Below, piece after piece: positions 1-10,737 of a stretch of DNA of 64,000 nt. The notes below the pieces were generated by a model. It was given only the letters and a program-made list of their open reading frames with translations, did not search any database and was not told the origin of the DNA. Each line of letters starts with the position of its first letter. Position 1 is the stretch's first letter. Made by a program: the position numbers and the translations under genes. The DNA is from Cheilinus undulatus (Eukaryota > Chordata > Actinopteri > Labriformes > Labridae): positions 2,671,001 to 2,735,000 of the forward strand of contig NC_054875.1 in NCBI RefSeq assembly GCF_018320785.1, read 5' to 3'.

Positions 1-531
1 ACTTTATTATATTTAATCTGCACAGACACCTTTCATGATGTCTTCCGTGTGTATTTAAATTCGTTACTGGTGATTTCACTGTGATAAGGATCATAGCACA
101 GACAGAGCTTTTATTTTGAAATCTTAAATCTTTTTGGCGGGAACCACTCTGTCTAAATTGACGTTTTCATATGCGTCACTATGGTTACCGAGATCCAAAT
201 TCACCTGCCCCATTGTTTCAAACGGAGCATGTTCTTTAACCTAAGTAAACCATCTTTAATAATCATGTTGGGGTTTAAAACTAGAGGATGGTTGACTATT
301 TCAGGGAAAGATTCATTTAAACATCTAGCATTTTTTTTTATTCCCTATTTAAGTCCTCTTGGCCTCAGAACTACCATTTTATCATGTTGTTTTATTTTTA
401 TGTCATTGTAACGAAATAGAAATATTTTCAAACGTCATAACAACTATTTGTTGCTAATGGCAACAATAAATAAATAAAAATCACTTTCTTGACATGCAGC
501 TGCAAGCCTCCTCCGTGTAATGCAGTCATTT

Positions 532-546
532 GGCGCCACCTGCTGG
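532..546 (-). promoter_or_regulatory. CTCF-like motif, copy 1
   Basis: The minus strand reads CCAGCAGGTGGCGCC, which fits the vertebrate CTCF core CCASYAGRKGGCR at every position. It lies in a longer module (AATGCAGTCAT before it, GATTAA after it on the plus strand) that recurs at 932, 13929, 23590 and 33344. Binding is inferred from the motif only. Confidence 0.45.
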
Positions 547-931
547 TTGATTAACTAATTACCTCAATAAGACGTCAAAGTCCAGTTGTTGTAAAAAAGA
601 TAGTAGAGTGGAGCATCTCTATTCCATTTTGTCTGTTATAAGATGATAAATAGGAGAGAATACAGGTAGACTGGGACAGTTTTTGCTGCAGGTCTGCTTT
701 CCTAATGTGTGAAAATGAAATATGATATTTGGCTCAATGTTGACACAACTGACACAAAACTAATCTGGCATTTAGAATTCACTTTTATACCTTTGCTTTC
801 ATTACAAATTTCAAACAGATGAGTTAAAATGCTGCTCTCACTAAAATGAGTGTCAAAGGTGAGAGCTGTCGTGTTCATCTACTTCTAGAACCCTCACTCT
901 GCCGGCCTGCTCTGTTTTAATGCAGTCATTT

Positions 932-946
932 GGCGCCACCTGCTGG
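932..946 (-). promoter_or_regulatory. CTCF-like motif, copy 2
   Basis: Same 15-mer as at 532-546, exactly 400 bp away, in the same orientation and the same wider module. The preceding bases (GGCCTGCT...AATGCAGTCAT) also match the copies inside the TRIM units, so the module is longer than the motif. Confidence 0.45.
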
Positions 947-1520
947 TTGATCAATGAATGTCCTCCAACAGAGTAGACACATGAATGGGGTAAAAAAAAC
1001 AATAGATCTGTGGTTTCCAGACTTTTCCGCCTCCTTTGGCAGGTGAAAATAACTTCCAGCCCCCTCATCTGTCCCCATGCATAAATGTATGATGATATAC
1101 TCAGAAGATCCTGTCTCACACAGAGAATGTAGCAGAAGAGAGACGTATGGCTCTCTCTCTAATTCCCATTGTTGTACAGGTGAAGCCAGGGCAAGTAATG
1201 AACCATCATATTTTCTCACCCTTATATGAGCCCCTGACAGGCCGTCCCAATCTAACAGTCTGGCTCTGCCCCTCTTCTCAATGACTGGAACTGCAGGTTG
1301 AGTCATGAGACTAAACAGATTATTTTACCAGCACAAATAAATCAATAAGACGGTTCAATCAGGAGTATCATTAGACATTAAGCTCATAGTTCTGGTATTA
1401 AAGTCCACAGACAGTAAGAGTTGTTATCAGTCATACAAAGGAACAATGTTCATGAATTACTGGTTCAAAAACAGCTGGAGACCAGATCCACTGCAGCCTG
1501 TCCAGGATGTCCTCATTCAA

Positions 1521-1584
1521 TGACAGCTGGGGTCTGCTCCAGACCCCTGCAACCCCAAACAGGACAAGCTGTAGACGAAAATGT
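1521..1584 (+). repeat. Dispersed fish repeat tail
   Basis: The stretch contains GACAGCTGGGGTCTGCTCCAG followed by a C-rich run and ACAGGACAAGC...GAAAATG. This pattern is familiar from the 3' ends of dispersed fish retroelements. I cannot assign the family. Confidence 0.35.
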
Positions 1585-1769
1585 CTTTAATGCCTTTTAT
1601 AATGAATCTATGTTCACTTTTATGATTAAATTCAGCAGCACTTTTAACCCTCGCTCCCTTGTAATTTTAAGCATGGTTGAGGCCAGTGTGTCCAGAAATT
1701 GGACATGCATATTAGTGTTAACAAAATAATCATTTTTCAACATTTTTTTTTACTTTCACTGCTTCAGAT

Positions 1770-2167
1770 CTCTTCAACAACTTCAACCCTGACCACTAAA
1801 AAAAAACAAACAAAAAAAAAACATCAATGTTACACCCTTTTTATGCCAGTTATTGTACACCATGTCACTGTTATTTTATATGGTAAAAAAAAAAAAACAT
1901 AAAAACACCATATTTCCCATATAAAATGATCTAGATAAAAAAAACTTTTAGAAAATAAATACAGTCTGGGCCATGTTAATGATGAGTAGCAAAATTGATT
2001 TAGATGCATTGAAATTTTTTTTGTAGTGCCAAATGCCATATTTTAGCTCCATCTGTCCTTATACGTCCATATTGTGGACATACAGAAAACTCGTCAACAA
2101 CTTCAACCCTGACCATTAAAAAAAATCAATGCTACACCCTTTTTACGCCAGTTATTGTCCACTATGC
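1770..2167 (+). repeat. Local direct duplication, two copies
   Basis: About 1770-1866 (TCTTCAACAACTTCAACCCT, an A-run, then ACACCCTTTTTATGCCAGTT) is repeated at 2090-2167 with a few substitutions and a shorter A-run. Offset is about 320 bp. No coding content. Confidence 0.7.
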
Positions 2168-3136
2168 CTATGACTTGGATTCAGTCAGATAGCGTCCATG
2201 CTAAACAGATGAGTCTATCGGAGAGAAAAACACGCCAGTTTTACCATCCTTTTCTCCAGCCTCCTCCTCTACCAAATCATACGTGAGCGAATGCATTTGT
2301 TCATGTTAGGTTTATTTTATGTATAGGCATAAAAAAATCAGAGGAAATATGTAGGGTATGAATCACAAACACGTGCTTTTCCACCTTTAACCAAAATGTG
2401 ACTGCGATTACGCTCATTACACATGTATATAAATTTACTGCATTTTTGAGATATGATATATTCTCTCCTACTGATTGAAAGGACCCGTGCATCCTCATGC
2501 ATGTCCATCCACTTGCTATGAAGTGAGGGCAAGGTTGAAATTGTCCAAATGTCCCCCTTTCTCAGTCCAAGACTGCAGGACTCAGAAGTAGCATTTTCGA
2601 CTGTAAACACTTCACCTACGGCGTGTCTGGTTGTACTCATAGCTCCTGGCTCTCTACCTGTGTGTTGGAGTTTTCCCCAGTGGACAAAAGGGTTGCTTCC
2701 TTGCACCTTTGGGTCGGGAAACAGTCCTGACTGTTATTTGTGCTTATGCGTCAAACAGCAGTCCAGAGTACCCACCCTTTTTGGAGTCCTTGGGATGGGG
2801 GCTGGAAGATACCCCTACTGGGGGACTCCATTGTTCTGCTGGGGGACTTCAACGCTCACGTGGGCAATGACAGCATGACCTGGAAGGGCGTGATTGGGAG
2901 GAACGGCCTGCCTGATCTGAACCTGAGCGAGTTCAGTTGTTGGACTTCTGTGTGTAAAATACCTTGTCACATAAATGTGAATAAAGTAATTAATCAATGA
3001 AAAAGAGAGGATAAATAAAGTGCTAAAAGAATAAATGTGATTTAAATTGATAAAATAAGTGCTCTTATTCTACCTAAGAAAGGTATTTGTATCGGCAAAT
3101 CAGAAGCCTGCCTTTAGCATTAAGTCCCACCTTCCC

Positions 3137-3149
3137 GTTGCTAGGCAAC
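3137..3149. promoter_or_regulatory. Palindromic RFX X-box
   Basis: GTTGCTAGGCAAC is a near-perfect inverted repeat matching the RFX-family X-box consensus (GTTRCC/GGYAAC half-sites). It sits 104 bp upstream of a candidate start codon at 3253, a plausible promoter position. Function is inferred from the motif. Confidence 0.45.
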
Positions 3150-3252
3150 ACCAGTGTGAAGGAGCAAAAAACGCCCGTTCAGGCAGAGACGAAGAGCAAC
3201 CAGAGCAAGTTGGAAGAAAAGTTACCAGAAGTGAATTTAATGACAGAAATAC

Positions 3253-3548
3253 ATGTCAAACGCAGGAGATAAAGTCAAAACGGACTCTAAAGAAGATAAT
3301 CTAACCCTCGACAAAGTGTTTCTAGCTGAAAGTAAGTAAAAACGAGTTTATTCAACTCAGTATTCGTTAGCATATTAGCATCTCGATACTAGTGCTAGCT
3401 TAAATCACTACGCTATTAGCTTCTTCTGCTATTCAGAAAGTAGAAAATTGAAAGACTTTTGTCATCTACTGTTGCAGGAAATAAGAAAACCTGTGCTTTA
3501 CTGGGTGCTGACATGTTTTATGTCCGTGCTCAACCTACCCAGAGATGG
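3253..3548 (+). CDS. Candidate 5' gene fragment, two exons
   Basis: I do not recognise this protein. An ATG at 3253 opens a reading frame (begins MSNAGDKVKT, ends DKVFLAE) to 3331, followed by a strong donor AAA|GTAAGT. A pyrimidine-rich stretch ending TTGCAG precedes 3478, where the frame reopens in the correct phase (RNKKTCALLGADMFYV...) to 3548 and the donor TGG|GTGAGC. A third short in-phase exon is possible at about 3761-3797 (after TTTTAAAGCAG, before a weaker GTTTGT donor). No later exons are visible before the LTR-like block. It lies inside the insertion that splits the LINE, with an X-box upstream, so it may be a captured host promoter plus first exons or the decayed 5' end of the element's own gene. 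Confidence 0.35.
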
Positions 3549-3966
3549 GTGAGCATGTTTATCATTGTTTTACTCCTTTAACACTAGCTCTTTAGCATTT
3601 TCTCTGTTAAACACTGTATTTAGCCACAAAAGCATCTTCCATTTACACATCTCTAAAAATATATAGTTCTATTGAGTAAGAGTTTCACATTTAAAAGTTA
3701 TTTACTGTATTGAATTAGTTGTGTTTTGCACTTAATGTGAAAAATGTTGTTTTAAAGCAGCTGAAGCCATTTAATCCACAAAAGTGTCTGTTTAAAGGTT
3801 TGTATACTAAAAAATGGAAATGTTACAAAGATAAATGTTAAGCTTAATAATTAAAAAAAAAAGTGATTTAAAGGTTAATTCATATGCATTATTGCATTTG
3901 ATAGCAATTAAAATGTGATATTAAGAATTCATTGTGGTGTTTTATTTTGTATTGAGTGTTTTATTT

Positions 3967-4441
3967 TGTTAACTTCCGGTTTCTGGAGCTGGTTGCTGGC
4001 TGGTAACTTTCCTGTGTTTCTCCTGAGGCATTCACCCTGCCCCCCTGGTGCTGTGGAGAGTCACACCTGCAGCGAATCACTGATTGACTCACGCTACTTA
4101 AGACCGGCTGCAGCTCTCTACAGCGCCTGAGTCTTGTCTACCTTACCACGCGGTTAACGTCAGCTCCAGGCTCCTTCTCGAGATCCTCCAGAGAAGTTTC
4201 TAGTGCTCTTTTGATGATTTATTCGAGTAATCTCCAGTGCTTGTACTATTTGTGCTTACCTCTAACGTGCCTCTCCTCCTTCTTCCACTGCCTCCTGCTC
4301 AGATCACCACAGCCAGCTCCAGCACACTCTTACTCCCTCTTGGACTCTTGGACCCCCCCCCCTTCACTTACCAGCACAATAAACTGTTTAAACTGCCTTA
4401 AGTCTCCGCATCCTGAGTCCAACCATTACACAAACATAACA
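3967..4441 (+). mobile_element. LTR-like block inside the insertion
   Basis: The block starts TGTTAACTTCCGG and ends CATAACA. It has a GCTACTTAAGACC core-promoter-like stretch near 4092 and an AATAAA near 4378, the order expected of U3-R-U5. I could not match flanking duplications, so the boundaries and LTR nature are tentative. Confidence 0.35.
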
Positions 4442-4814
4442 TTCATGTCTTTTTGTATTTTTTATTTCATGTTGATTTTCTTCATGCTGACCCGTCCAGC
4501 GAAGTTGATGGTGAGCCTTCCCACCTGGATCTAGAGAGAGACCCCTGTGACCCCTGGACAGGTTCTGCTGCACTACCCGGTGTGGTAGGCCCTGAATTAA
4601 CAAACACACTCACACTCTATCGTAAAATCCCCTTTCTCAATCAGCACACACATACATTCACATACACCCAAGAACTCTGAACTACCCAGACTTATCTTAT
4701 TAGCCTATTCTTTTATCCTGGGAACTTGGACTTCAACGTTTTTTTTTGGACTCTTCTTTGCAGTTGGACTCAACTAAATACTTGCCCCCTTCTGGAGAAT
4801 TGTTAGTGGCAAGG

Positions 4815-5390
4815 TTATAATAGTTTGGGATTTTTCATTAGTTTTTATTTTTATTTTGTTTTCACTTTCTGTATTCAATTTCAGTTTAGGTTTTATTAGT
4901 TTTTAATGCTGGTTTGTTAGTCTAGTTTTATTGCAAAATGTTTTGTTTTAGTTTAGTTTTTATTAGTTTTAGTTTTTCAGGGCTAGATGTCAGGGCTGAG
5001 TGACATCATACATTTTTAAACACATTTTCAAACAGACTACTCTTCACTTATCATTTTATTTACTTAACGATGATGTTTGAATACAACTCCAGACATAAAA
5101 CTACCACCGTGTGAAGTCTTAACCAATCAGGTCAGGGAATTTTACACTCCCCAGACCCTGGTGTAGATGCCAGTCAGTCTGGTTGTGTCAAAGACTAAAA
5201 CTAAGTAATATATTTTGTCTCCATTTTTATTTTATTTTAGTTAGTTTTGTAAGGGTACTATACAGTTTTAGTTAGTTTTCGGGGGGGGTTTTTTTGGTAA
5301 AGCTTAGTTTTTAGTTAGTGTCAGTTAACTAAAATTATTTTTGAATTTTAGTTTTAGTTATTTAGGTAGTTTTTGTTAAGTAGGCCTATA
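4815..5390. mobile_element. T/A-rich TAGTTTT-repeat element (hAT-MITE-like)
   Basis: Many degenerate copies of TTAGTTTTTATTAGTTTT lie on the left, with TTTTAGTTAGTTTT and TTAACTAAAATTATTTTTG on the right. This resembles the ACTAAAACTAAAA-rich MITE at 18075-18599 read on the opposite strand. No clear target-site duplication, so the edges are approximate. Confidence 0.4.
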
Positions 5391-5815
5391 ACAACCATGG
5401 TTAGTGGTTGATGTGTAGGAAGCTGTCCTCAAGTGACTGGTGTTTGTAATTCAAACCAATATAAAGGTTTATGTAGTTATTGTGAACTATGAATTGGAAT
5501 AAGTAAAACTTGAATTTAAAGCTGTTACATAGCATTCAGGTTAAACAAAAAGGTGCACCCAAGATACATTTGATTTTGGCCAGTTTGATCCTCGAAACTG
5601 CTATTATTGCTAATTTTGTATATTGTTGAAATCTAATTGTGTTGTAAAACTATTTCATTTCCTTTTATTTTTAACTAAAACCGGCACATGTAAAAAATCA
5701 TAAATCGGTCTCAGTGTCTGATTTGAACACTTCTTCTGGGCTGCAGCAGTCGAACCTAGGGCCTTTTCATACTTCCTATCAAAGTATTGATCCTAGTCCC
5801 CAAACAAGTGTTACA

Positions 5816-8100
5816 TGTGCTAGTCACAGTTTGTCCATAACTAACACCATGTTGGAACATCAGGGTGTTAATAAGTGCACTTGGCACCAGGACACCCTAG
5901 GTCGTAGATCAATGATGGACTTTGTGGTTGTATCAGCTGATCTGTGGCTGTATGTTCTGGACACTCGGGTGAAGAGAGGAGCAGAGCTGTCAACTGATCA
6001 CCACCTGGTGGTGAGTTGGATCAGGTGGTGGGGGAAGATGCCAGTCAGACCTGGTAGACCTAAACGAACAGTTAGGGTTTGCTGGGAACATCTGGCTGAG
6101 GACCCTGTCAGGATGGTCTTCAACTCCCACTTCTGGCAGAGCTTCGACCACATCCCGAAGGTGGCGGGGGACATAGAGTCCGAGTGGACCCTGGTTTGTG
6201 CCACCATTGCTAAGGTGGCTGTCATAAGTTGCGGGCTCAAGGTTGCTGGTGCTTGTCGTGGTGGTAATCCCCAAACCTGCTGGTGGACGCCAGAGGTGAA
6301 GGGTGTCATCAAGCTGAAGAAGGAGTCCTTCAAGGCATGGTTGACTTGTGAGACTCCTGAGGCAGCTGACAAGTACCGGCAGACAAAGTACCATGCAGTG
6401 TGGGAGAAGTTTGGTGAGGCCATGGGACAAGACTTTCAGTCTGCAAACTGTCTGGCAGCTCAGGCGGGGAAAGCGACTCTTTGTCTGCACTACAGGAGAT
6501 GGGGAGCTCCTGACCTTGACTGAGAGTGTAGTTGGGCGGTAGAAGGAATACTTCCAGGATCTCCTCAATCCCACCGACATGCATTCCGTGGAGGAGGCAG
6601 AGCCGGAGGACTCAGGGGTGGGCTCACTCATCACCAGGGTTGAAGTTGCTGGGGCAATTAAGCAGCTCCACAGTGGCAGGGCCCTGAGGGTGGATGAGAT
6701 TCACCCAGAGTTCTCTAAGGCTCTGGATGTTGTAGGGCTGTCCTGGTTGACACGCCTCTGCAACATTGCATGGACATTGGGGGAAGTGCCTCTGGAGTGG
6801 CAGACCAGGATGGTGGTCCCCAGAGGGTTCACACTCCTCAGCCTCGCTGGTAAAGTCTACTCCAGGGGGCTGGAGAGGGGAGTCTGACTTTTGGTTGAAC
6901 CTCGGATTCAGGAGGAACAATGTGGTTTTCGTCCTGGTCATGAAACACTGGACCAACTCTATACCCTCGAGAGGGTGCTGGAGGGAGCGTGGGAGTCTGC
7001 CCAACCAGTTCACATGTGCTTTGTGGATCTGGAAAAGGTTTATGATCGTGTTTCTCGAGGCATCTTGTAGGGGGTGCTCTGGGAATATGGGGTTGATGGC
7101 CCATTGTTACGGGCTAATCGAACTCCGTATTGTTGAAGTGAGTGTTTGGTTCGCATTGCTGGCAGTAAGTCGAACTTGTTCCCAGTTAGGGTTTGACACC
7201 GCCAGGGCTGCCTGTTGTCACCGGTTCTGTTTATAACTTTTATGGACAAAATTTCTATGCTCAGTCAAGTGGTGGAGGGTGTCAGGTTCGGTAGCTTTAG
7301 GATTCCATGTCTGCTTTTTGCAGATGATGTGGTCCTGTTGGCCTCATCGAACACTGACCTTCAGTTGGCTCGGATGGTTTGCAGTCGAGTGTGAAGCAGT
7401 TGGGCTGAGGATTAGCACCTCTAAGTCTGAGGCCAAGGTTCTCAGCCAGAAAAGGGTGGACTGCCCACTCCGGGTCGGAGGAGGGTCTCTGATCCAAGTG
7501 GAGGAGTTCAAGTATCTCGGGGTGTTGTTCACAAGTGAGGGAAAGATGGAGAGGGGAGATTAAAAGACGGATGACAGACGGATTGGTTCAGACATTATAC
7601 CGGTCAGTTGTGGTGAAGAGAGGGCTGAACCAGAGAACCAAAGCTCTAAATTTTACTGGTCGATCTACGTTCCAACCCTCACCTATGGTCACGAACTGTG
7701 GGTACTGACCAAAAGAACAAGATCGCAAATACAAGCAGCTGAGATTAGCTTTCTCCACAGGGTGTCTGGGCTCAGCCTTAGAGATAGGGTCAGGAGCCCA
7801 GACATCTGGGAAGGACTAAAAGTAGAGCCGCTGCTCCTCCACATTGAGGAGAAACAGATGAGGTGGTTTGGGCATCTTGTAAGGATGCCTCCCAGATGTC
7901 TCCTTGGGGTGGTGTTTCGGGCATGTCCATCTGGAAGGGAGACCCCAGGGTAGACCCAGGACACACTGGAGAGATTACATCACCTGGCTGTCCTGGGAAC
8001 GCCTCGATATCCTCCCAGAGGAGCTGGTGGAAGTGGCCGGGGAGAGGAGTGTCTGGGCTTCTCTGCTGAGACTGCTGCCCCCCGCTACCCGGACCCGGAT
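5816..8100 (+). pseudogene. Broken RTE endonuclease / reverse transcriptase
   Basis: This is the pol-like ORF of the RTE element above. The longest open piece starts at 5714 inside the inserted sequence and is meaningful only from about 5816 to the stop at 6523. Further pieces lie at 6579-6887, 7279-7563 and 7762-8110 in changing frames. The reverse-transcriptase active-site FADD is intact near 7317. The stop after about 7560 and frame shifts near 6540 and 6890 rule out a functional product. Confidence 0.75.
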
Positions 8101-8127
8101 AAGAGGAAGAAGATGGATGGGTGGATG

Positions 8128-8743
8128 TTATAATATTCTGATAGACCATCAGCGTATTTGTGAGCAGAAGCCTAAGTATAAGACAACCTCATAAGATAAA
8201 GCTACTGTGTACATCCAGGTCTAATATACAGCCCTTTAAATTATGACGTCTAACTATTGACTAAAATAAAAAACTTTTATAATAAAACACCTACACTTAC
8301 AACAAATATCTCACAACTTGAATATTTTAATACTAACAACTTTAATCTCTAAATCTGTTTTGTTGTCTAAGTGGTTTTAATTATCTGTACTTACATGAAT
8401 ATAGATCACTGAGTGTAAAAATATTCATTAAATCAGTTTAATGTGATCATCTGTGCTTTTTATTCCAACCAGCCAATCAAAGAGGCGTCTACATATGTTA
8501 TGTCTATGCATCACTACGGCACTACTTCCTGATCTCACAAACTACGGGGTGGGTCGAGGGTCATACTGAACATGTGTGTGTTAATTTTGAGATAAAAAAT
8601 GGATGTTATTGTAATTTTTATTCTCTGATATCAGCATCGGTCAGTCAAAGTTGTAAATGTCCTGTTTTATCTGGCTGTTATAAATCAGAGATCTGCTTTT
8701 ATTACTGTTAAAGATGAACCAATGTAGAGGAGAAGTTGTACTG
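8128..8743. other. Sequence upstream of the first TRIM gene
   Basis: No gene seen. It is not shared with the other two TRIM units, so the upstream region of the first copy is unique. A CCAAT box (AGCCAATCAAAG) lies near 8471. A perfect inverted pair GAAAC-CA-GTTTC at 8743-8754 overlaps the point where homology to the other units begins. Confidence 0.5.
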
Positions 8744-8876
8744 AAACCAGTTTCTCTTATTGTTGAACAGAGTCAGGACGCCCAGACAGCGTGGGAGAGC
8801 TTTCTGTGAACACGTTCAGAGGACTTTTAAAGGGATTTGGAGAGTTTTTCTATAAAAGGTCTCACAGAGAGAAGTC
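8744..8876 (+). promoter_or_regulatory. Conserved 5' flank of the TRIM copies
   Basis: The 133 bp upstream of each TRIM start are conserved in all three units (20009-20141 and 29754-29886). TTCTCTTATTGTTGAACAG looks like a 3' splice site, so the coding exon may have an upstream non-coding exon. AGTTTCTCTT partly resembles an interferon-response element. The start codon has G at -3. Confidence 0.4.
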
Positions 8877-10322
8877 ATGGCTGAGAAAATCACTCTTTTT
8901 GAAAACTTCCTGAGCTGCCACATGTGCTCGGAGACTTTCAAAGATCCCGTGTCTCTGAGCTGCAACCACAGCTTCTGTTCCAGCTGCCTGAAGGAATTCT
9001 GGGAAAAAGCTCAGAACAAAAACTGTCCCATTTGTAAAAGAAAATCCTCAAAGGACCTAATAGTGAACTTTCGTATGAAGGGAGTGGCCGACTCTTTTGC
9101 TGGCAGACAGAAAGATGGATCATCTGAGGCTGAAGGAGAGAAGAAGGTGGAGCTGGTGTGTCAGAAACATCCAGAAGAGCCCAGATTATTCTGTAAAGAT
9201 GAGGACAGAGTCCTGTGTCCTGTCTGTGAGTTTTCTCTTCACCACAGTCACAAAATGGTTCCTGTAGAAGAAGCCGTCAGTGAGGTGAAGGAGCAGCTGA
9301 AATCTGACTTAAAGTCTCTGCAGGACAAGAGAGACCAATACCAACAAACAGAGAAGACGTACCATGAAATGATCCAACACTCCAAGAAGCAGCTGGTGTG
9401 GACGGAGAGGAAGATCAGAGCAGAGTTCAAGAATCTCCAGCAGCTCCTGAAAGAGGAAGAGGAGTCCAGGCTGGCGGCTGTGAGGGAGGAAGAGGAGACG
9501 AAGAGGAAGACGGTGAGCAGAGAGATGAAGAAGATTCAGGAGCAGATCTCCTCTCTGTCTCAGAGTATCGGTGCTGTTGAAGAAGAGCTGCAGAAACACA
9601 GCGTGTCCTTCCTCAGCAGTTATAAAGACACTCAGAGCAGAGCCAGAGCCCGCTGCTCCGTGTCCCATCCACAGCTGGTCTCCGGAGCGCTGATCCATGT
9701 CAGCAAACACGTTGGCAACCTGTCTGTCCGAGTGTGGGAGAAGATGAAGGACAGGCTCAGCTTCAGACCGGTCATTCTGGACCCAAACACTGCAAACAGC
9801 TGTCTCTATCTGTCTGATGATCTGACCTCTGTGAGAAATGGAGACACAGAGCAGCAGCTTGCTGATAATCCAGAGAGATTTACTAATTATGCCAATGTTC
9901 TGGGCTCTGAGGGCTTCAGCTCAGGGAAACACAGCTGGGACGTGGAGGTGGGAGACCATCCTCGCTGGAATTTGGGTTTGGCTAAAGAGTCAGTGGACAG
10001 GAAGGGAGAGAGATCAGCTTCACCAAAATATGGAATCTGGTGTTTATCGCATCGCAGTGGAAAATACACAAATAGTCTCAATCAGACTGTCAGAGTGAAG
10101 AAGAGTCCTCAGAGGGTCCGAGTCCAGCTGGACTATGATGTCGGAGAGGTTTCCTTCTATGACCCTGAAGACATGACTCACATCTACACTCACAGAGACA
10201 CTTTCACTGAGAAACTCTTCCCTTACTTCTATGTTGGAGAGTCTGGTGATGCTAAAACATCAGAAATCCAAATCTGTCCCCGTCAGATTTCTGTGATGTT
10301 CATGGAGGGCGCCGAGGTCTGA
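8877..10322 (+). CDS. TRIM-family E3 ubiquitin ligase, copy 1
   Basis: A 481-residue protein with the full TRIM order. RING (C3HC4): C14, C17, C29, H31, C34, C37, C50, C53. B-box 2: C95, H98, C106, C114, C117, H122, H125, with E109 where many TRIMs have Asp. Coiled coil about 128-260. PRY-SPRY (B30.2) about 289-481 with LDPNTA, WDVEVGD and WNLGLA. The family transfers ubiquitin through the RING and binds targets through the SPRY; fish members of this TRIM35/NF7/A33-like group are often annotated as immune ligases. The coding region is one uninterrupted exon. Compared with copies 2 and 3 it differs mostly in the RING/B-box linker and SPRY patches, while the coiled coil is nearly unchanged. The exact orthologue is not assignable. 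Confidence 0.9.
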   Translation: MAEKITLFENFLSCHMCSETFKDPVSLSCNHSFCSSCLKEFWEKAQNKNCPICKRKSSKDLIVNFRMKGVADSFAGRQKDGSSEAEGEKKVELVCQKHPEEPRLFCKDEDRVLCPVCEFSLHHSHKMVPVEEAVSEVKEQLKSDLKSLQDKRDQYQQTEKTYHEMIQHSKKQLVWTERKIRAEFKNLQQLLKEEEESRLAAVREEEETKRKTVSREMKKIQEQISSLSQSIGAVEEELQKHSVSFLSSYKDTQSRARARCSVSHPQLVSGALIHVSKHVGNLSVRVWEKMKDRLSFRPVILDPNTANSCLYLSDDLTSVRNGDTEQQLADNPERFTNYANVLGSEGFSSGKHSWDVEVGDHPRWNLGLAKESVDRKGERSASPKYGIWCLSHRSGKYTNSLNQTVRVKKSPQRVRVQLDYDVGEVSFYDPEDMTHIYTHRDTFTEKLFPYFYVGESGDAKTSEIQICPRQISVMFMEGAEV

Positions 10323-10737
10323 GTGATGGAGCAGCAGACCAGTTCAGCTGTGAGATGATGCTTTTTCCAGCGCCGGCTGTTCTCTAAAGTTAAGTCCTTT
10401 TTCACAGTCCAGGGGTCTCATCTACAAAGGGTGCGTATGCACAAAAACGTGGCATACGTTCTTTTTCACAGCAAAGTTCAGATGTATCAAGAGTGAAACG
10501 ACCGTGGAAATGTGCAGTGCCTCACGCCAACTTCATGGCTGGCGTACGCATGTTTCTACAGCTGTTGATTCTTTGGCGACACTTAGAGGTGATGCTGGGA
10601 AACTGTTTAATACATAAATGTGACGTGCACATGAACAATTAACAGTGATGAACAATTAACGCACACACGTGTCTGCAATTTCACGAGTGGATATAAAAGC
10701 ATGCGCAAAGTGGTGAAAATAAATACTGTTAACAACA

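Larger units (their letters stand above)
1..2524. other. Gene-poor left flank
   Basis: I see no supported gene. The short open frames here lack recognisable domains and convincing splice context. The stretch holds two copies of a CTCF-like module (listed separately), a dispersed-repeat tail near 1521-1584, and a local duplication at 1770-2167. The rest is A/T-rich sequence with several poly-A runs. Confidence 0.6.
2953..5815. mobile_element. 2863-bp insertion with 4-bp TGTG duplication
   Basis: The RTE LINE is cut at ...ACTTCTGTG (to 2952) and resumes at TGTGCTAGTCAC (5816). TGTG is present at both edges (2949-2952 and 5816-5819). The insert begins TGTAAAATACC and ends GTGTTACA, so its ends are the short inverted pair TGTAA/TTACA with TG...CA termini. 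Inside are an X-box, small splice-compatible exons, an LTR-like block and a T/A-rich hAT-like block. Four-base duplication with TGT..ACA ends would fit a Ginger-type DNA transposon or an LTR-class integrase. No transposase is visible, so the class is open. Confidence 0.6.
2525..8127 (+). mobile_element. RTE-type LINE (Rex3-like), 5'-truncated, interrupted
   Basis: The left part (about 2525-2952) encodes an AP-endonuclease piece with [12 protein letters not shown] and [10 protein letters not shown]. The right part (5816-8127) continues with SLSITNTM, CTWHQDTLGRRSM and STDHHLVVSWIRWW, then a reverse transcriptase with FADDVVLLAS near 7317, FKYLGVLFTSEG near 7510 and the C-terminal SLRDRVRSPDIWEGLKVEPL. 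The 3' end is a GATGGATGGGTGGATG tail, typical of fish RTE elements. Several frame breaks make it inactive. The two halves join exactly if the 2953-5815 insertion is removed. The clade is assigned from remembered RTE/Rex3 sequence features. The left edge is approximate. Confidence 0.85.

Noticed and set aside
926-1306. 126-codon minus-strand frame
   Set aside because: No domain or splice support, and it overlaps the dispersed CTCF-like module.
8851-8858. TATAAAAG just upstream of TRIM copy 1
   Set aside because: It lies only 26 bp before the start codon, so a TATA-directed start site would fall at or after the ATG. Copy 3 carries a variant of it. More likely 5' leader sequence.
9309-9710. 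Long minus-strand frames opposite the TRIM genes
   Set aside because: Leucine-rich mirror frames of the Glu/Lys/Gln-rich coiled coil, repeated in all copies; shadows of the real gene.
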